A stretch of 63,205 bases of DNA from Clostridia bacterium. Its GTDB lineage: Bacteria; Bacillota; Clostridia; Christensenellales; UBA3700. The stretch lies in contig JAIEDA010000013.1 of assembly GCA_029068165.1 (NCBI GenBank), positions 1 to 63,205 of the forward strand. Reading direction: 5' to 3'. Below the pieces are notes generated by a model. The model made no database searches and was not told the DNA's origin. It saw nothing but the letters and a program-made list of their open reading frames with translations. This document shows positions 55,460 through 63,205 of the stretch, one piece after another. Positions within the stretch are counted from its first letter, which is position 1, and every line of letters begins with the position of its first letter. The translations under genes were made by a program, and so were the position numbers.

Positions 55460-55524
55460 GACGCGATTCGAACACGCAACCAATGGTTTTGGAGACCACT
55501 ACTCTACCGTTGAGCCACTCCCCT
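55450..55524 (-). tRNA. tRNA-Trp (CCA)
   Basis: Read on the minus strand it folds as a full cloverleaf: acceptor AGGGGAG with CTCCCCT, D-arm GCTC/GAGT, anticodon stem GTGGT/ACCAT with loop CTCCAAA (anticodon CCA, tryptophan), T-loop TTCGAAT, discriminator G and an encoded CCA end. Total 75 nt including CCA. It lies convergent to purB and divergent from proC. Confidence 0.95.
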
Positions 55525-55599
55525 AAAAACAGTAATAAGTTATTACTTAAATATTATATATAAACTTTTAATAAGTGTCAACAAGTTGGAGCGAAATTT

Positions 55600-56388
55600 A
55601 TGAATTATAAATACAAATTAGGTTTTATTGGTTGCGGCAATATGGCAAAAGCCATAATCAACGGACTTCTATCCAGCAAGCTATTGTTGGAAAAGGAAAT
55701 TTTTATCTCAACGCCGAGTATTAAGGAGAAGTATAGGGGTATTGATTTTACCAACGACAATATAGAAGTTATGACTTCTTGCGAATTCTTGGTATTGGCA
55801 GTTAAGCCGCAAATATTTAGGACGATAGCGGAGAGCTTTTCAGCAAACGCTTCTAAGTGTGTAATTTCAATAATGGCGGGCGTTAGCTGCAATACAATAG
55901 CCGACGTATGCAAATGCAAAGAGGTCGTAAGAATTATGCCCAATACGCCGTGCTCGATTGGAGAGGGCGTCAGCGCAATAACCTCTTTAGGCGCAAGCAA
56001 GAATAGCGTTGATTTTGTAGAGAACGTTTTTAAAACCATTTCCAAGACTATATTTATAGAAGAAAATCTTTTTGATGCAGTTACGTCAGTAAGCGGAAGC
56101 GGACCTGCGTACGTTTATTACTTTATAAAAGCTATGATAGAAGGCGGAGTAAAGGGCGGCTTGAGTTACGAACAAAGCAAGGAACTCGCTTTGAACACGA
56201 TTATCGGCGCAAGCAAAATGGTAGAAAATTCCAGCGACGATTTACAAACTCTTATTCAAAAGGTTTGCTCAAAGGGCGGAACAACAATACAAGCGATAGA
56301 CACTTTTGAAAAAGCTAGAGTAGGCGAAAGTATCGTCCAAGGCATAGAAAACTGTCGCCGTAGAAGCGAGGAACTGAGCAAGTTATGA
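55600..56388 (+). CDS. proC: Pyrroline-5-carboxylate reductase
   Basis: 262 residues; last step of proline synthesis. The N-terminal Rossmann motif is LGFIGCGNMAKAIINGLL, followed by FLVLAVKPQIF and ISIMAGVS. The C-terminal signature has VSGSGPAYVYYFIKAMIEGG and KGGTTIQAIDTFEK. GGAG lies before the ATG. proA is at 5557, so the two are unlinked. Its end overlaps rnhA by 4 nt. Confidence 0.96.
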   Translation: MNYKYKLGFIGCGNMAKAIINGLLSSKLLLEKEIFISTPSIKEKYRGIDFTNDNIEVMTSCEFLVLAVKPQIFRTIAESFSANASKCVISIMAGVSCNTIADVCKCKEVVRIMPNTPCSIGEGVSAITSLGASKNSVDFVENVFKTISKTIFIEENLFDAVTSVSGSGPAYVYYFIKAMIEGGVKGGLSYEQSKELALNTIIGASKMVENSSDDLQTLIQKVCSKGGTTIQAIDTFEKARVGESIVQGIENCRRRSEELSKL

Positions 56389-56840
56389 AAAGCGTAATTA
56401 TATATACTGACGGAGCCTGCTCAGGAAATCCGGGTATCGGCGGTTGGGCAGCCGTTCTTATTTACAATGGTATAGAAAAAGAACTCGTCGGCTATAACAA
56501 AGAAACGACAAATAATCGAATGGAAATGTTTGCAATTATTCAAGGATTGGGCGCGCTAAAAGAACCCTGCGCCGTAGACGTATACAGCGATTCGGCTTAC
56601 GTTTGCAACGCTTTCAGCGAAGGCTGGATAGAGCAATGGCAAAAAAACAACTGGCGCACGTCGGGAAGAAGCGCTGTAAAAAATGAAGATCTATGGAAAT
56701 TGCTTTTAATGCAAATTGCTAAGCATAAGGTAGTATTCCATAAAGTCAAAGGTCACGCAGACAACGAGTACAATAACCGTTGCGACAAACTCGCTACCAA
56801 CGAAATAAAACGCATTAAAAAACTTATGACCGAAAATTAG
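56385..56840 (+). CDS. rnhA: Ribonuclease HI
   Basis: 151 residues. The DEDD catalytic residues are visible: Asp in IYTDGACSGNPGIGGW, Glu in NNRMEMFAII, Asp in VYSDSAYVCNAF and the late Asp in KVKGHADNEYNNRCDKLA. It removes RNA from RNA-DNA hybrids. The length is standard for RNase HI. It is coupled to proC; GAGGAAC precedes the ATG. Confidence 0.96.
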   Translation: MKSVIIYTDGACSGNPGIGGWAAVLIYNGIEKELVGYNKETTNNRMEMFAIIQGLGALKEPCAVDVYSDSAYVCNAFSEGWIEQWQKNNWRTSGRSAVKNEDLWKLLLMQIAKHKVVFHKVKGHADNEYNNRCDKLATNEIKRIKKLMTEN

Positions 56841-57009
56841 TCGTATTTAGGCTTAAACCTTATTCAAACTTACTTTTCATACAAACGAGTTGCCGTTAGC
56901 TTTCAAATAGCAGTTAAGGCAACAATCAACGGCTTATAGAGCGGTTTGCTCCAAATACGCCTTATATATTATATAGAAAATTTTATCATATATTGATTTT
57001 GAGTAATTT

Positions 57010-57038
57010 TTTACCTTTTAATTGATTATAATAATTAT
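57010..57038 (+). promoter_or_regulatory. Possible weak promoter of the VTT-domain gene
   Basis: TTTACC at 57010-57015, a 17-nt spacer and AATTAT at 57033-57038, with 6 nt to the ATG at 57045. The -10 matches the consensus at only four positions, and TATAAT at 57027-57032 is an alternative. The gene has no good ribosome-binding site. Confidence 0.35.
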
Positions 57039-57044
57039 AAGGTT

Positions 57045-58028
57045 ATGACACTGAAATCTAGAATTATTTCTTCTATAATAATTATGCTTGCAATCGTCGC
57101 TTTCAACGTAGTATTTTTCGTTACTACAATTAATTTCGACGTAAATTTTTACGTAAGAATAGTTTGCTTCGCATTAAACGTTCCGTTGATTATCGCATCG
57201 TCTATTGCGCTCGGTTTAAACTATCATCAAATGGTCAGGTGGATGATAAGCGCCTCTATTATCTTGTTCATAGCCGCTATTGCTTACTTGCTGATTTTGA
57301 AGTTTGACCTATATTCTAAGTTTGACAGCGCGCAAAAAATTGAAATATTTTTGACTAAATACGGAGCTTGGGCAGGATTAATATTTATAGTAATTCAATT
57401 CCTTCAAGTAACCGTCGTACCCTTGCCGGGCGCGTTGACAACAGTCGCTGGCGTAGCGCTTTTCGGGGTATGGAAAACTCTTTTATATAGTTCGATAGGA
57501 ATAATAAGCGGGTCGCTTTTTGCGTTTTTTTTAGGAAGAAAATTCGGCATAAAACTTATGGTTTGGCTGTGCGGAAAACGAGTATATGACAAATATAAGA
57601 AGTTTGCAAAGGGCAGGGATAAGATAGTTCTTACTATGATGTTTTTATTTCCGTTCTTTCCGGACGACATATTATGCATAGCCGCGGGAATGACGAATAT
57701 GACGTATTGGCAATTTTTCATCATAATGTTGATTACAAGACCGCTCAACATACTGATGATGGAAGGAGCGTTCAAGGGGATAACTGCCATACCTCTCACC
57801 GGTTACGGCATACCGATATGGATAGCGATAATTAGCGTAGCTTTAATTGTTGTAGTAATTGCATTTAAATACAGCGATAAAATCGAAGGAGCTATGATTA
57901 AATTTTTTGACAAGACGTCATCAATATTTGCAAGAAAACGAAAAAAGAAAGCTGACGATATTGAACCTACTATGGAGCAGTATTCTTTATCTAAATCGTG
58001 CTATGATAAAGACAACGTAATAAAATAA
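57045..58028 (+). CDS. VTT-domain (TVP38/DedA-like) membrane protein
   Basis: 327 residues with about seven membrane segments. The VTT (SNARE-associated) domain is recognisable: FLQVTVVPLPGALTTVAGVA, LFGVWKTLLYSSIGIISGSL, FAFFLGRKFG and FLFPFFPDDILCIAAGMTNM. Relatives are DedA-family lipid scramblases or flippases of the cytoplasmic membrane. The C-terminal tail is basic (ARKRKKKADD). It is followed by a terminator shared with the convergent regulator gene. Confidence 0.88.
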   Translation: MTLKSRIISSIIIMLAIVAFNVVFFVTTINFDVNFYVRIVCFALNVPLIIASSIALGLNYHQMVRWMISASIILFIAAIAYLLILKFDLYSKFDSAQKIEIFLTKYGAWAGLIFIVIQFLQVTVVPLPGALTTVAGVALFGVWKTLLYSSIGIISGSLFAFFLGRKFGIKLMVWLCGKRVYDKYKKFAKGRDKIVLTMMFLFPFFPDDILCIAAGMTNMTYWQFFIIMLITRPLNILMMEGAFKGITAIPLTGYGIPIWIAIISVALIVVVIAFKYSDKIEGAMIKFFDKTSSIFARKRKKKADDIEPTMEQYSLSKSCYDKDNVIK

Positions 58029-58138
58029 TTTTACTCCATTAATTCAACCGCAAAATCGGTATATGCTGAGATGAGTTAAATCAAACGAAAGACAATTATT
58101 ATCGGCTACGTTTCCCAATTTTTTTTTACACAAAAAAA

Positions 58139-58166
58139 GTATGCCATAGTTTTTCTATGACATACT
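58139..58166. terminator. Bidirectional terminator between convergent genes
   Basis: AGTATGCCATAG and CTATGACATACT (one G-U) form a stem with a T5 loop. On the minus strand it is followed by seven T residues, ending the PadR gene; on the plus strand a weaker T-rich tail follows the VTT gene. Confidence 0.7.
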
Positions 58167-58228
58167 TATTCTTTATATCTTAAACTATTTTCACTTATAA
58201 TCGTTAACAACCAATTTGTTTTCTCATA

Positions 58229-60019
58229 TCAGTTGATATGATATTTATACGTTCTATAGAAGACGGCGTACACTACAAAATAGAGCGGAATATTGAACAA
58301 TAGGAAAATCGGAAGTACGATCGTCCGTTCCATAGACGCGTAGTCGTGGATGTTTGCTCCAAACTGTACGAACGCCAAAAGCGCAATTACGATTGGCAAC
58401 GTAATAACCGGCAATAGCGAAATTAGCAAAGCCGTTTTTAAATTAAACGTCGCAGGCGTCTTTTTTGTCGGATCTATTATATACAGCACGTACCGAGCAA
58501 GAGGGTATAGACCTACCGCAATTACAGCTAATATAAGCGCCCAAGCAGGCATAGCGTTTGCATCGTTCCTATTGCAAATCAAATGTGAGAATAACAACTC
58601 TACAAACAAAACCGCAAAAATTATCAACGAAGTGTGAAGGTGCAGCTTGTTGGAATAGTAGTACCTATTGACGTAAAACTCCATCGTATCTTTTTTATCG
58701 TACGGTCTAATTTTCACGCCTTTAGCATGGAACTTATAGACCATCTCTTTCATCGTAAGATACTCGATTTCCTCTTTATCGTCCTCAATAATCGCGTCGT
58801 CCTCAATAGAGTTAAACATATCCGAGAATGAAGTAACGTAGTTTACCTCATTGTCTTCGTCAAAATATCGCTTGCTTTGATAGAGAGGAGAAGGCTTTGG
58901 CTCCTCGTAATTTTGATACTCTCTATTATAGCGATCTTGAGCGTTATCATCAAAAACATTTTCTTGATTTTCTACTGTAGATGATTGTACTTGCTTATTT
59001 ACTTGTTCGCTTTCGTCAATAATTACTTGCTCGCTCTGTAACATTTCTTCCGATTGCGCGGAAGCCTCTTCGCTGAGAAGATTTTCTTCTTCAGTCAAAA
59101 TGGTAGACGCACTTTGTTGACTATTATTAATCTTTTCTTTAATCTCAGCAAGATCTTCAACGATTTTAGCAAGTTTCTCTTCAAAATCAGTAGACTCTTG
59201 CGCTTGAGTAGAAGTCTCCGTCGAAGTTATCGTTTGACTTTCGGAAAAGCTATCAAGCACGTCGATAGGGTAGCTTTGAGTTTCTAAAGCGGAGGAGTCT
59301 TCGATTTCGGAATCGGAATAAATCTCTAAAGTTTCGTCAGTAACTTCCTCAGCAGGAGAGCTTTGAGTTTCCGCTGAATCTTCCTTGTACTCGCTAATCA
59401 ATTCGGATACAACATCCTCATCGTTTGCGGAAACTTGCTTGTTGCCGTCGTAATCTTCAAAATTATTTGTTTCTAAACTCTTTGTTTCTTCAGTTTCTTC
59501 AACGTCTTCTTCCGTTCTGTTTGCAAATTCGCCTTTTTCATCGGTCGGCGCTTCTTGATTTAAGTAAACGTATTTGATAATTACGTTTTCTTTATCGGAT
59601 GCCGATTTATTGCGCCTTGTCAAAGGACGGAAGTCAGCAGGATCAAAAGGCTTTTCTTCATTAACGGGGTCAAATTTATTGTCGGAAATCAAACTTGACA
59701 TTAAGAAGTTGCAAAATTCCCAATATGACTTATCGTTGTTCAAATGTTCGCGACCTTGCTCAGTTAAGCCGTAGTAAACTCTTTTTGCGCCGTTAGAAAC
59801 GTCGCCGTCATAAGAATGAACGTATCCGTTTTTCTCAAGCCTCTTAAGACTACTATACAGGGTAGCTTGTTTTAACGAATACATACCTTGGCTTCTTTCT
59901 TGGATAGCATTGAGTATCTCAAGACCGTACTTGTCGTCGTCGGCAAGAGCGGAGAGCACTATCATATCGGCTTGTCCGCGGACAAAATCAACGTTAGCAT
60001 TGAAATTATCTTTATCCAA
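58229..60019 (-). CDS. PadR-type winged-helix regulator fused to a membrane domain
   Basis: About 596 residues. Residues 5-110 form a PadR-like winged helix (DKYGLEILNAIQER, LKQATLYSSLKRLEKNGYVH, VYYGLTEQGREHL). A very acidic, Ser/Gln/Glu-rich linker of about 300 residues follows, then a short conserved-looking region (EYLTMKEMVYKFHAKGVKIR) and four C-terminal membrane helices. This predicts a DNA-binding domain tethered to the membrane by a long flexible arm. I set the start at a TTG (60019) because GGAGG lies 8 nt upstream. The target is unknown; the gene is monocistronic. Confidence 0.85.
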   Translation of the reverse strand: MDKDNFNANVDFVRGQADMIVLSALADDDKYGLEILNAIQERSQGMYSLKQATLYSSLKRLEKNGYVHSYDGDVSNGAKRVYYGLTEQGREHLNNDKSYWEFCNFLMSSLISDNKFDPVNEEKPFDPADFRPLTRRNKSASDKENVIIKYVYLNQEAPTDEKGEFANRTEEDVEETEETKSLETNNFEDYDGNKQVSANDEDVVSELISEYKEDSAETQSSPAEEVTDETLEIYSDSEIEDSSALETQSYPIDVLDSFSESQTITSTETSTQAQESTDFEEKLAKIVEDLAEIKEKINNSQQSASTILTEEENLLSEEASAQSEEMLQSEQVIIDESEQVNKQVQSSTVENQENVFDDNAQDRYNREYQNYEEPKPSPLYQSKRYFDEDNEVNYVTSFSDMFNSIEDDAIIEDDKEEIEYLTMKEMVYKFHAKGVKIRPYDKKDTMEFYVNRYYYSNKLHLHTSLIIFAVLFVELLFSHLICNRNDANAMPAWALILAVIAVGLYPLARYVLYIIDPTKKTPATFNLKTALLISLLPVITLPIVIALLAFVQFGANIHDYASMERTIVLPIFLLFNIPLYFVVYAVFYRTYKYHIN

Positions 60020-60051
60020 CTCAAAAACCTCCAAATTTTCTATACATTTAC

Positions 60052-60080
60052 ATTTTACTATATAAGAAATAAAAAATCAA
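60052..60080 (-). promoter_or_regulatory. Promoter of the PadR-membrane gene
   Basis: Minus strand: TTGATT (complement of 60075-60080), a 17-nt spacer and TAAAAT (complement of 60052-60057). The leader of about 25 nt carries GGAGG. Confidence 0.65.
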
Positions 60081-60216
60081 CAAAATATTTACATAAGCCT
60101 AGCTAATTTATAAGAATTTTCGATTCAAGCAACTAGAGGTAAGTTATAAACAACAATTTTCCATATTTCATAACAAGAATAAGAAAAATACATTTTCCAT
60201 CAATTTAATGTTTTAT

Positions 60217-60245
60217 TTGACAAAAAACATTAAAGATGATAAAAT
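60217..60245 (+). promoter_or_regulatory. Promoter of the SHOCT membrane protein gene
   Basis: TTGACA at 60217-60222, a 17-nt spacer and TAAAAT at 60240-60245, with a leader containing GTGAGGT before the ATG at 60279. Confidence 0.7.
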
Positions 60246-60278
60246 ATAACCAAAAATAAATTTTAGTGAGGTAATTTT

Positions 60279-60863
60279 ATGGAAAAAATACAAAAGGTAG
60301 ATAGTTGTCTCAAATGGATAGCATTAATCTTAGCATTAATGTGTATTCTTGTATGTTTTGCTCCTGCATACGGACGAGAATCTTCAAGCTTCGACAATAA
60401 AGACGTAGAGTATTATTTTTATGATCATAATTTTCCAGCTGTAAACTTGTTTACTATAGTCATACTTATTCTTGCCGTGACTTTATTATTCTCAACATTA
60501 AAAAATGGTAAAATCTTTTTTATTGGCTTAAGTTTTACTTACTTCCTCTATAATATTTTTACGCTTGTAACATTAAGTAATACTATTGAAGCTTCAACCA
60601 GTACTTCATATAAATATAAATTCTTATCAGGTTATTATTTACTAATCATTTTTATGGCATTATATATGGCTGTAGTAATTGCATACTTCGTTATGGCTAT
60701 TATTCAAAGATTCCTTGAGAATCAAAAGGGAAATAAAAACGACAACGTTAAATCTCTTCAAAACAAAATAGAAACAATCTCATACTTGAAAGAGCAGGGA
60801 ATTCTATCTGAAGAGGAATATCAAGAGAAACGGGCTAAAATAGTCGAAAACCTAAAAATATAG
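60279..60863 (+). CDS. Small membrane protein with C-terminal SHOCT domain
   Basis: 194 residues. Four hydrophobic segments (about 12-30, 55-72, 78-98, 117-142) precede a soluble tail. The last 30 residues, ISYLKEQGILSEEEYQEKRA, match the SHOCT pattern (short C-terminal helical domain often linked to membrane proteins and signalling). The N-terminal part I do not recognise. GTGAGGT precedes the ATG. It is divergent from the PadR gene, which could regulate it. Confidence 0.75.
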   Translation: MEKIQKVDSCLKWIALILALMCILVCFAPAYGRESSSFDNKDVEYYFYDHNFPAVNLFTIVILILAVTLLFSTLKNGKIFFIGLSFTYFLYNIFTLVTLSNTIEASTSTSYKYKFLSGYYLLIIFMALYMAVVIAYFVMAIIQRFLENQKGNKNDNVKSLQNKIETISYLKEQGILSEEEYQEKRAKIVENLKI

Positions 60864-60867
60864 CTCC

Positions 60868-60920
60868 TTTTACATAAAAAAGACCTAGTAGATAGTCTAC
60901 TAGGTCTTTTTTATGTAAAA
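60868..60920. terminator. 25-bp perfect inverted repeat, bidirectional terminator
   Basis: A 25-nt arm at 60868-60892 is repeated perfectly in inverse at 60896-60920 with a 3-nt loop. The inner part (GACCTAGTAGA) is GC-mixed and the outer parts are A/T runs, so both strands end in a T run. It starts 5 nt after the SHOCT gene stop. Confidence 0.85.
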
Positions 60921-60924
60921 ACTC

Positions 60925-61339
60925 AACGAATATCCATAAAGACGTCGAGGAAGAATTAAACGCCGAATTTAGTTAAACGAGATAGTGGAGCACGCTTGCC
61001 AAGTATGTGGCTGTACGGAAGCAAAGTTAATTGAAATGCTTACTGACCGTATACCAACACACGAGGGAATAGTCTTGACTGAGCCGATAAATATATCCGC
61101 GCCATTTACCCGGAGCAATGCTCGAGGGAGTAAAAGCAAGCAACGGTAAGCAGTCTTCATCAGTGCCAACGCCGACTGTCGAACAGGAACTCGAAGAATT
61201 GTATTATCAATCGTCTATGTTTGATGACACGAATTTTCCAAGTCCAAGTCCTTGTAGTAAACGCAATAAGATGATACACGATAATATAGATGTTTTGCTC
61301 AAAAACGTCCTTGGTACTGATAAAAATGGCGAATAGTTT
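60925..61339 (+). pseudogene. Coding remnants of one or more broken genes
   Basis: Three frames carry protein-like stretches in order: NIHKDVEEELNAEFS (60933-60977), then LNEIVEHACQVCGCTEAKLI onward with a CxxCGC motif (about 60973-61149), then HLPGAMLEGVKASNGKQSSS onward to a stop at 61336. The GC content is higher than in the DNA around it. This fits a degraded gene with frameshifts, or a mosaic of fragments. The last part could be a real 72-residue ORF from 61118, but it has no ribosome-binding site. Confidence 0.45.
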
Positions 61340-61892
61340 TATAGTGGGGAGATATATGTATCGCTTCGCAAAACGATAGCTTTACGAATAGTTGAGGGTA
61401 TTTTAGCCAATAAATTGCTTTAATTGTTCTTAATTAATGCGATTTTTGTAAATATGCGTAAAATTTGTTAATAATAATTAATTTAGTACAGTTCCATTTA
61501 TTGCGTTAAATTTTAAAACTAAAAACGGCTGAATTATAATAAATATTTACGAATATTATTATCTACAATTTTTCAATATATAATTGATAATTACACTTTG
61601 CTCCGCAATATTATTAAAATTTCTTGGCGATAAATTGGCTATGTAACTACATTTAGTATATAGTTAGCTTACAATAATTTGAATAAAATATCTTTTCTGT
61701 AATTTGACACAATTAAGTTTTTCTTATTATTCAATTAAATTATCGTCTAATATTAAAATAATTATTCAGGTACGTTTTACTAGACTATTATCCCACTTTT
61801 TACACTGTAATACTTATCATCGATATTTTATTAGCAATAAATCCATTTAAATACATTATAAATATATGTTCATATTTTTTATGGATCATTTG
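61340..61892. other. AT-rich intergenic desert
   Basis: About 550 bp of very AT-rich DNA with no reading frame of note. It holds several short A/T-rich inverted repeats but no clear promoter, terminator or RNA gene until the recombinase promoter at 61893. It may be the remains of degraded sequence or an insertion target region. Confidence 0.5.
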
Positions 61893-61921
61893 TTGAATTT
61901 TTTATATTAACGTGCTATAAT
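61893..61921 (+). promoter_or_regulatory. Tyrosine recombinase promoter, leaderless geometry
   Basis: TTGAAT at 61893-61898, a 17-nt spacer and TATAAT at 61916-61921, with exactly 6 nt to the ATG at 61928. No ribosome-binding site precedes the gene. Confidence 0.75.
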
Positions 61922-61927
61922 CAAATT

Positions 61928-62986
61928 ATGGCGGAAAAATCATATTTTGAACAAAGAAATTTTGATTGTAATGTTAAACTTCGGCATTTATTGAGAGATT
62001 TGCCAACGCTTTGCAATGAATTTTTTTTAGGTATCGAAAATCGAACCTCAATACTCACCCGTCTTGGTTACGCTCAAGACTTAAAGATTTTTTTCAATTT
62101 CTTGCACACTGAATGCGCGGAATTTGTTGAACTTAAAGACGTTCGTCAATTTGGTTATGACGAACTACGCAAAGTCGACACTTTCCATATAGAAATGTTT
62201 TTAAATTACTTGACCGCATTTGAAGTTGACGGCACCGAATACAGCAATTCCGCCAAAACTAAAGCTCGTAAATTGGCTACAATTAAATCGTTTTTTAAGT
62301 TTTTCTACAACAAAGACAAAATACCATCCGATCCCGCGTCTAAAGTCTTGAGCCTAAAACTGCACGATAAAGCAATTATACGATTGGAAGTTGATGAAGT
62401 TAGTCGTCTGCTTGACAACGTGGAAAGCGGCGCCGGACTAACTCCGAAACAGCTTGCGCTGCAAGCCAAGACTCGAAAACGCGACGTCGCTATACTAACA
62501 TTGTTTTTGGGAACAGGCATAAGAATTAGCGAATTGGTCGGTATAGATATAAAGGATATAGATTTTAACGTAAACGGGTTCAAAATTACCCGCAAAGGCG
62601 GAAATCAAACTATTTTGTACTTCAATGATGAAGTTGCCGACGCGCTTTTACAATATTTAGACGAAAGAGCTCAAAATCCGTTGCTAGACGACGTATCGGC
62701 TTTATTTGTTTCTCTTCAAAACAAGCGCATTACAGTACGCGCCGTGCAAAATCTAGTGAAAAAATATGCGACAGTCACTACACCGTTAAAACATATTACG
62801 CCGCACAAGCTAAGAAGTACTTACGGTACGAATCTTTATAAAGAAACGAACGACATATACGTAGTTGCCGAAGTCCTCGGTCATAAAGACATAAACACCA
62901 CCAAACGCCACTACGCGGCAATAAGCGACGATATCAAGCGCAATGCAGCTAGGCGCGTAACACTAAGAAATAAAGACGAAGTTTAA
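61928..62986 (+). CDS. Tyrosine recombinase (XerC/XerD-like)
   Basis: 352 residues. A SAM-like core-binding domain occupies about 15-150 (LTRLGYAQDLKIFFNFLHTE, KARKLATIKSFFKFFYNK). The catalytic domain has Arg in LGTGIRISELVGID, the lysine strand ITRKGGNQ, HKLRSTYGTNLY (HxxR), then LGHKDINTTKRHY with the second His and the Tyr nucleophile. All catalytic residues are present. It is slightly longer than XerC/D (about 300), and a role in chromosome dimer resolution or as an element integrase cannot be decided. The message is predicted to be leaderless. Confidence 0.92.
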   Translation: MAEKSYFEQRNFDCNVKLRHLLRDLPTLCNEFFLGIENRTSILTRLGYAQDLKIFFNFLHTECAEFVELKDVRQFGYDELRKVDTFHIEMFLNYLTAFEVDGTEYSNSAKTKARKLATIKSFFKFFYNKDKIPSDPASKVLSLKLHDKAIIRLEVDEVSRLLDNVESGAGLTPKQLALQAKTRKRDVAILTLFLGTGIRISELVGIDIKDIDFNVNGFKITRKGGNQTILYFNDEVADALLQYLDERAQNPLLDDVSALFVSLQNKRITVRAVQNLVKKYATVTTPLKHITPHKLRSTYGTNLYKETNDIYVVAEVLGHKDINTTKRHYAAISDDIKRNAARRVTLRNKDEV

Positions 62987-63085
62987 TTAACAGTCTAGGA
63001 GTATTAAATTTTAGAAGAAAATTGCCTAATAAACAACAAAATCTTAAATTTGTGAACAAATATTTAAATATTTTTTGAAAATTAG

Positions 63086-63114
63086 TTGCAAAATGTGAAC
63101 ATTTGTGCTAAAAT
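63086..63114 (+). promoter_or_regulatory. Promoter of the last, partial gene, with operator-like sequence
   Basis: TTGCAA at 63086-63091, a 17-nt spacer and TAAAAT at 63109-63114. The spacer contains AAATGTGAACATTTGTGC, an imperfect palindrome with GAACATTTGTGC, one base from the GAACnnnnGTTC pattern of Firmicute LexA boxes. Confidence 0.5.
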
Positions 63115-63150
63115 TTAACTACAATAAATATAAATCATAAGGCAAAAACT

Positions 63151-63205
63151 ATGGCAAAAAGCAAAACGATTGAAAAAACCGCTGAAAAATGTTCAATTAC
63201 ACTCG
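63151..63205 (+). CDS. Start of an unidentified gene (partial)
   Basis: The window ends 55 bases into a reading frame starting MAKSKTIEKTAEKCSITL. AAGG lies 8 nt before the ATG and a good promoter lies upstream. The operator-like palindrome in that promoter makes a LexA-regulated gene, perhaps lexA itself, a possibility, but the visible residues do not identify it. Confidence 0.6.
   Translation, partial: MAKSKTIEKTAEKCSITL

Noticed and set aside
61118..61336. A standalone 72-residue gene
   Set aside because: No ribosome-binding site, and protein-like sequence continues upstream in other frames, so it fits a broken gene better.

Overview
The window reads as a chromosomal core region of a spore-forming, low-GC Firmicute of class Clostridia. 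The support is a complete spoIIIAA-AH operon, spoIVB, the SCIFF six-cysteine peptide with its radical SAM maturase, the MEP isoprenoid genes (dxs, dxr, ispG) and the classic frr-uppS-cdsA-dxr-rseP-ispG-[polC]-rimP-nusA-infB-rbfA-truB-ribF order. Genes are tightly packed and almost all lie on the plus strand. The compactness and small divergent membrane proteins suggest an uncultured, possibly gut, clostridial lineage, but that placement is inference. Layout: 1-4.6 kb holds a partial gene, rarA, an ABC exporter pair and ruvX. 4.6-10 kb has a possible small RNA, yebC, proA, ruvCAB and queA. 10-15 kb has tgt, yajC, an unknown lipoprotein, a TIGR04086-type membrane protein and scfA/scfB. 15-26.4 kb is the translation, isoprenoid and lipid block (rpsB, tsf, pyrH, an unknown membrane protein, frr, uppS, cdsA, dxr, rseP, ispG), ending in a polC-like gene that has kept only the N-terminal, OB and exonuclease parts. 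26.5-36.8 kb runs rimP, nusA, ylxR, ylxQ, infB, rbfA, nrnA, truB, ribF, an endonuclease IV-like gene, an M24 peptidase and efp. 37-42 kb is the spoIIIA operon. 42-53.4 kb is an Asp23-nusB-folD-xseAB-ispA-dxs-tlyA-nadK-argR-recN-spoIVB series, without spo0A after spoIVB. 53.6-58 kb has purB, tRNA-Trp next to two tandem tRNA-3'-end repeat units, proC, rnhA and a VTT-family membrane protein. 58-63.2 kb is more accessory: a minus-strand PadR-type regulator fused to a membrane domain, a SHOCT membrane protein, gene debris, an AT-rich gene desert, a tyrosine recombinase and the start of one more gene. The most unusual signal is promoter architecture. Nineteen sigma-A-like promoters can be read, 17 of them with exactly 17 nt between the hexamers. 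In five of them (rarA, ruvX, the M24 peptidase gene, nadK and the tyrosine recombinase gene) the -10 hexamer ends exactly 6 nt before the ATG and there is no ribosome-binding site, so transcription should begin at the A of the start codon. These genes are predicted to be leaderless, which is not the usual Firmicute arrangement. Other points worth a second look are the pared-down PolC, the tRNA-Trp 3'-end repeats, the PadR-membrane fusion, the 9-bp inverted repeat on the rarA promoter and a possible promoter-to-terminator small transcript between ruvX and yebC. All calls come from reading the sequence; no database search was run.
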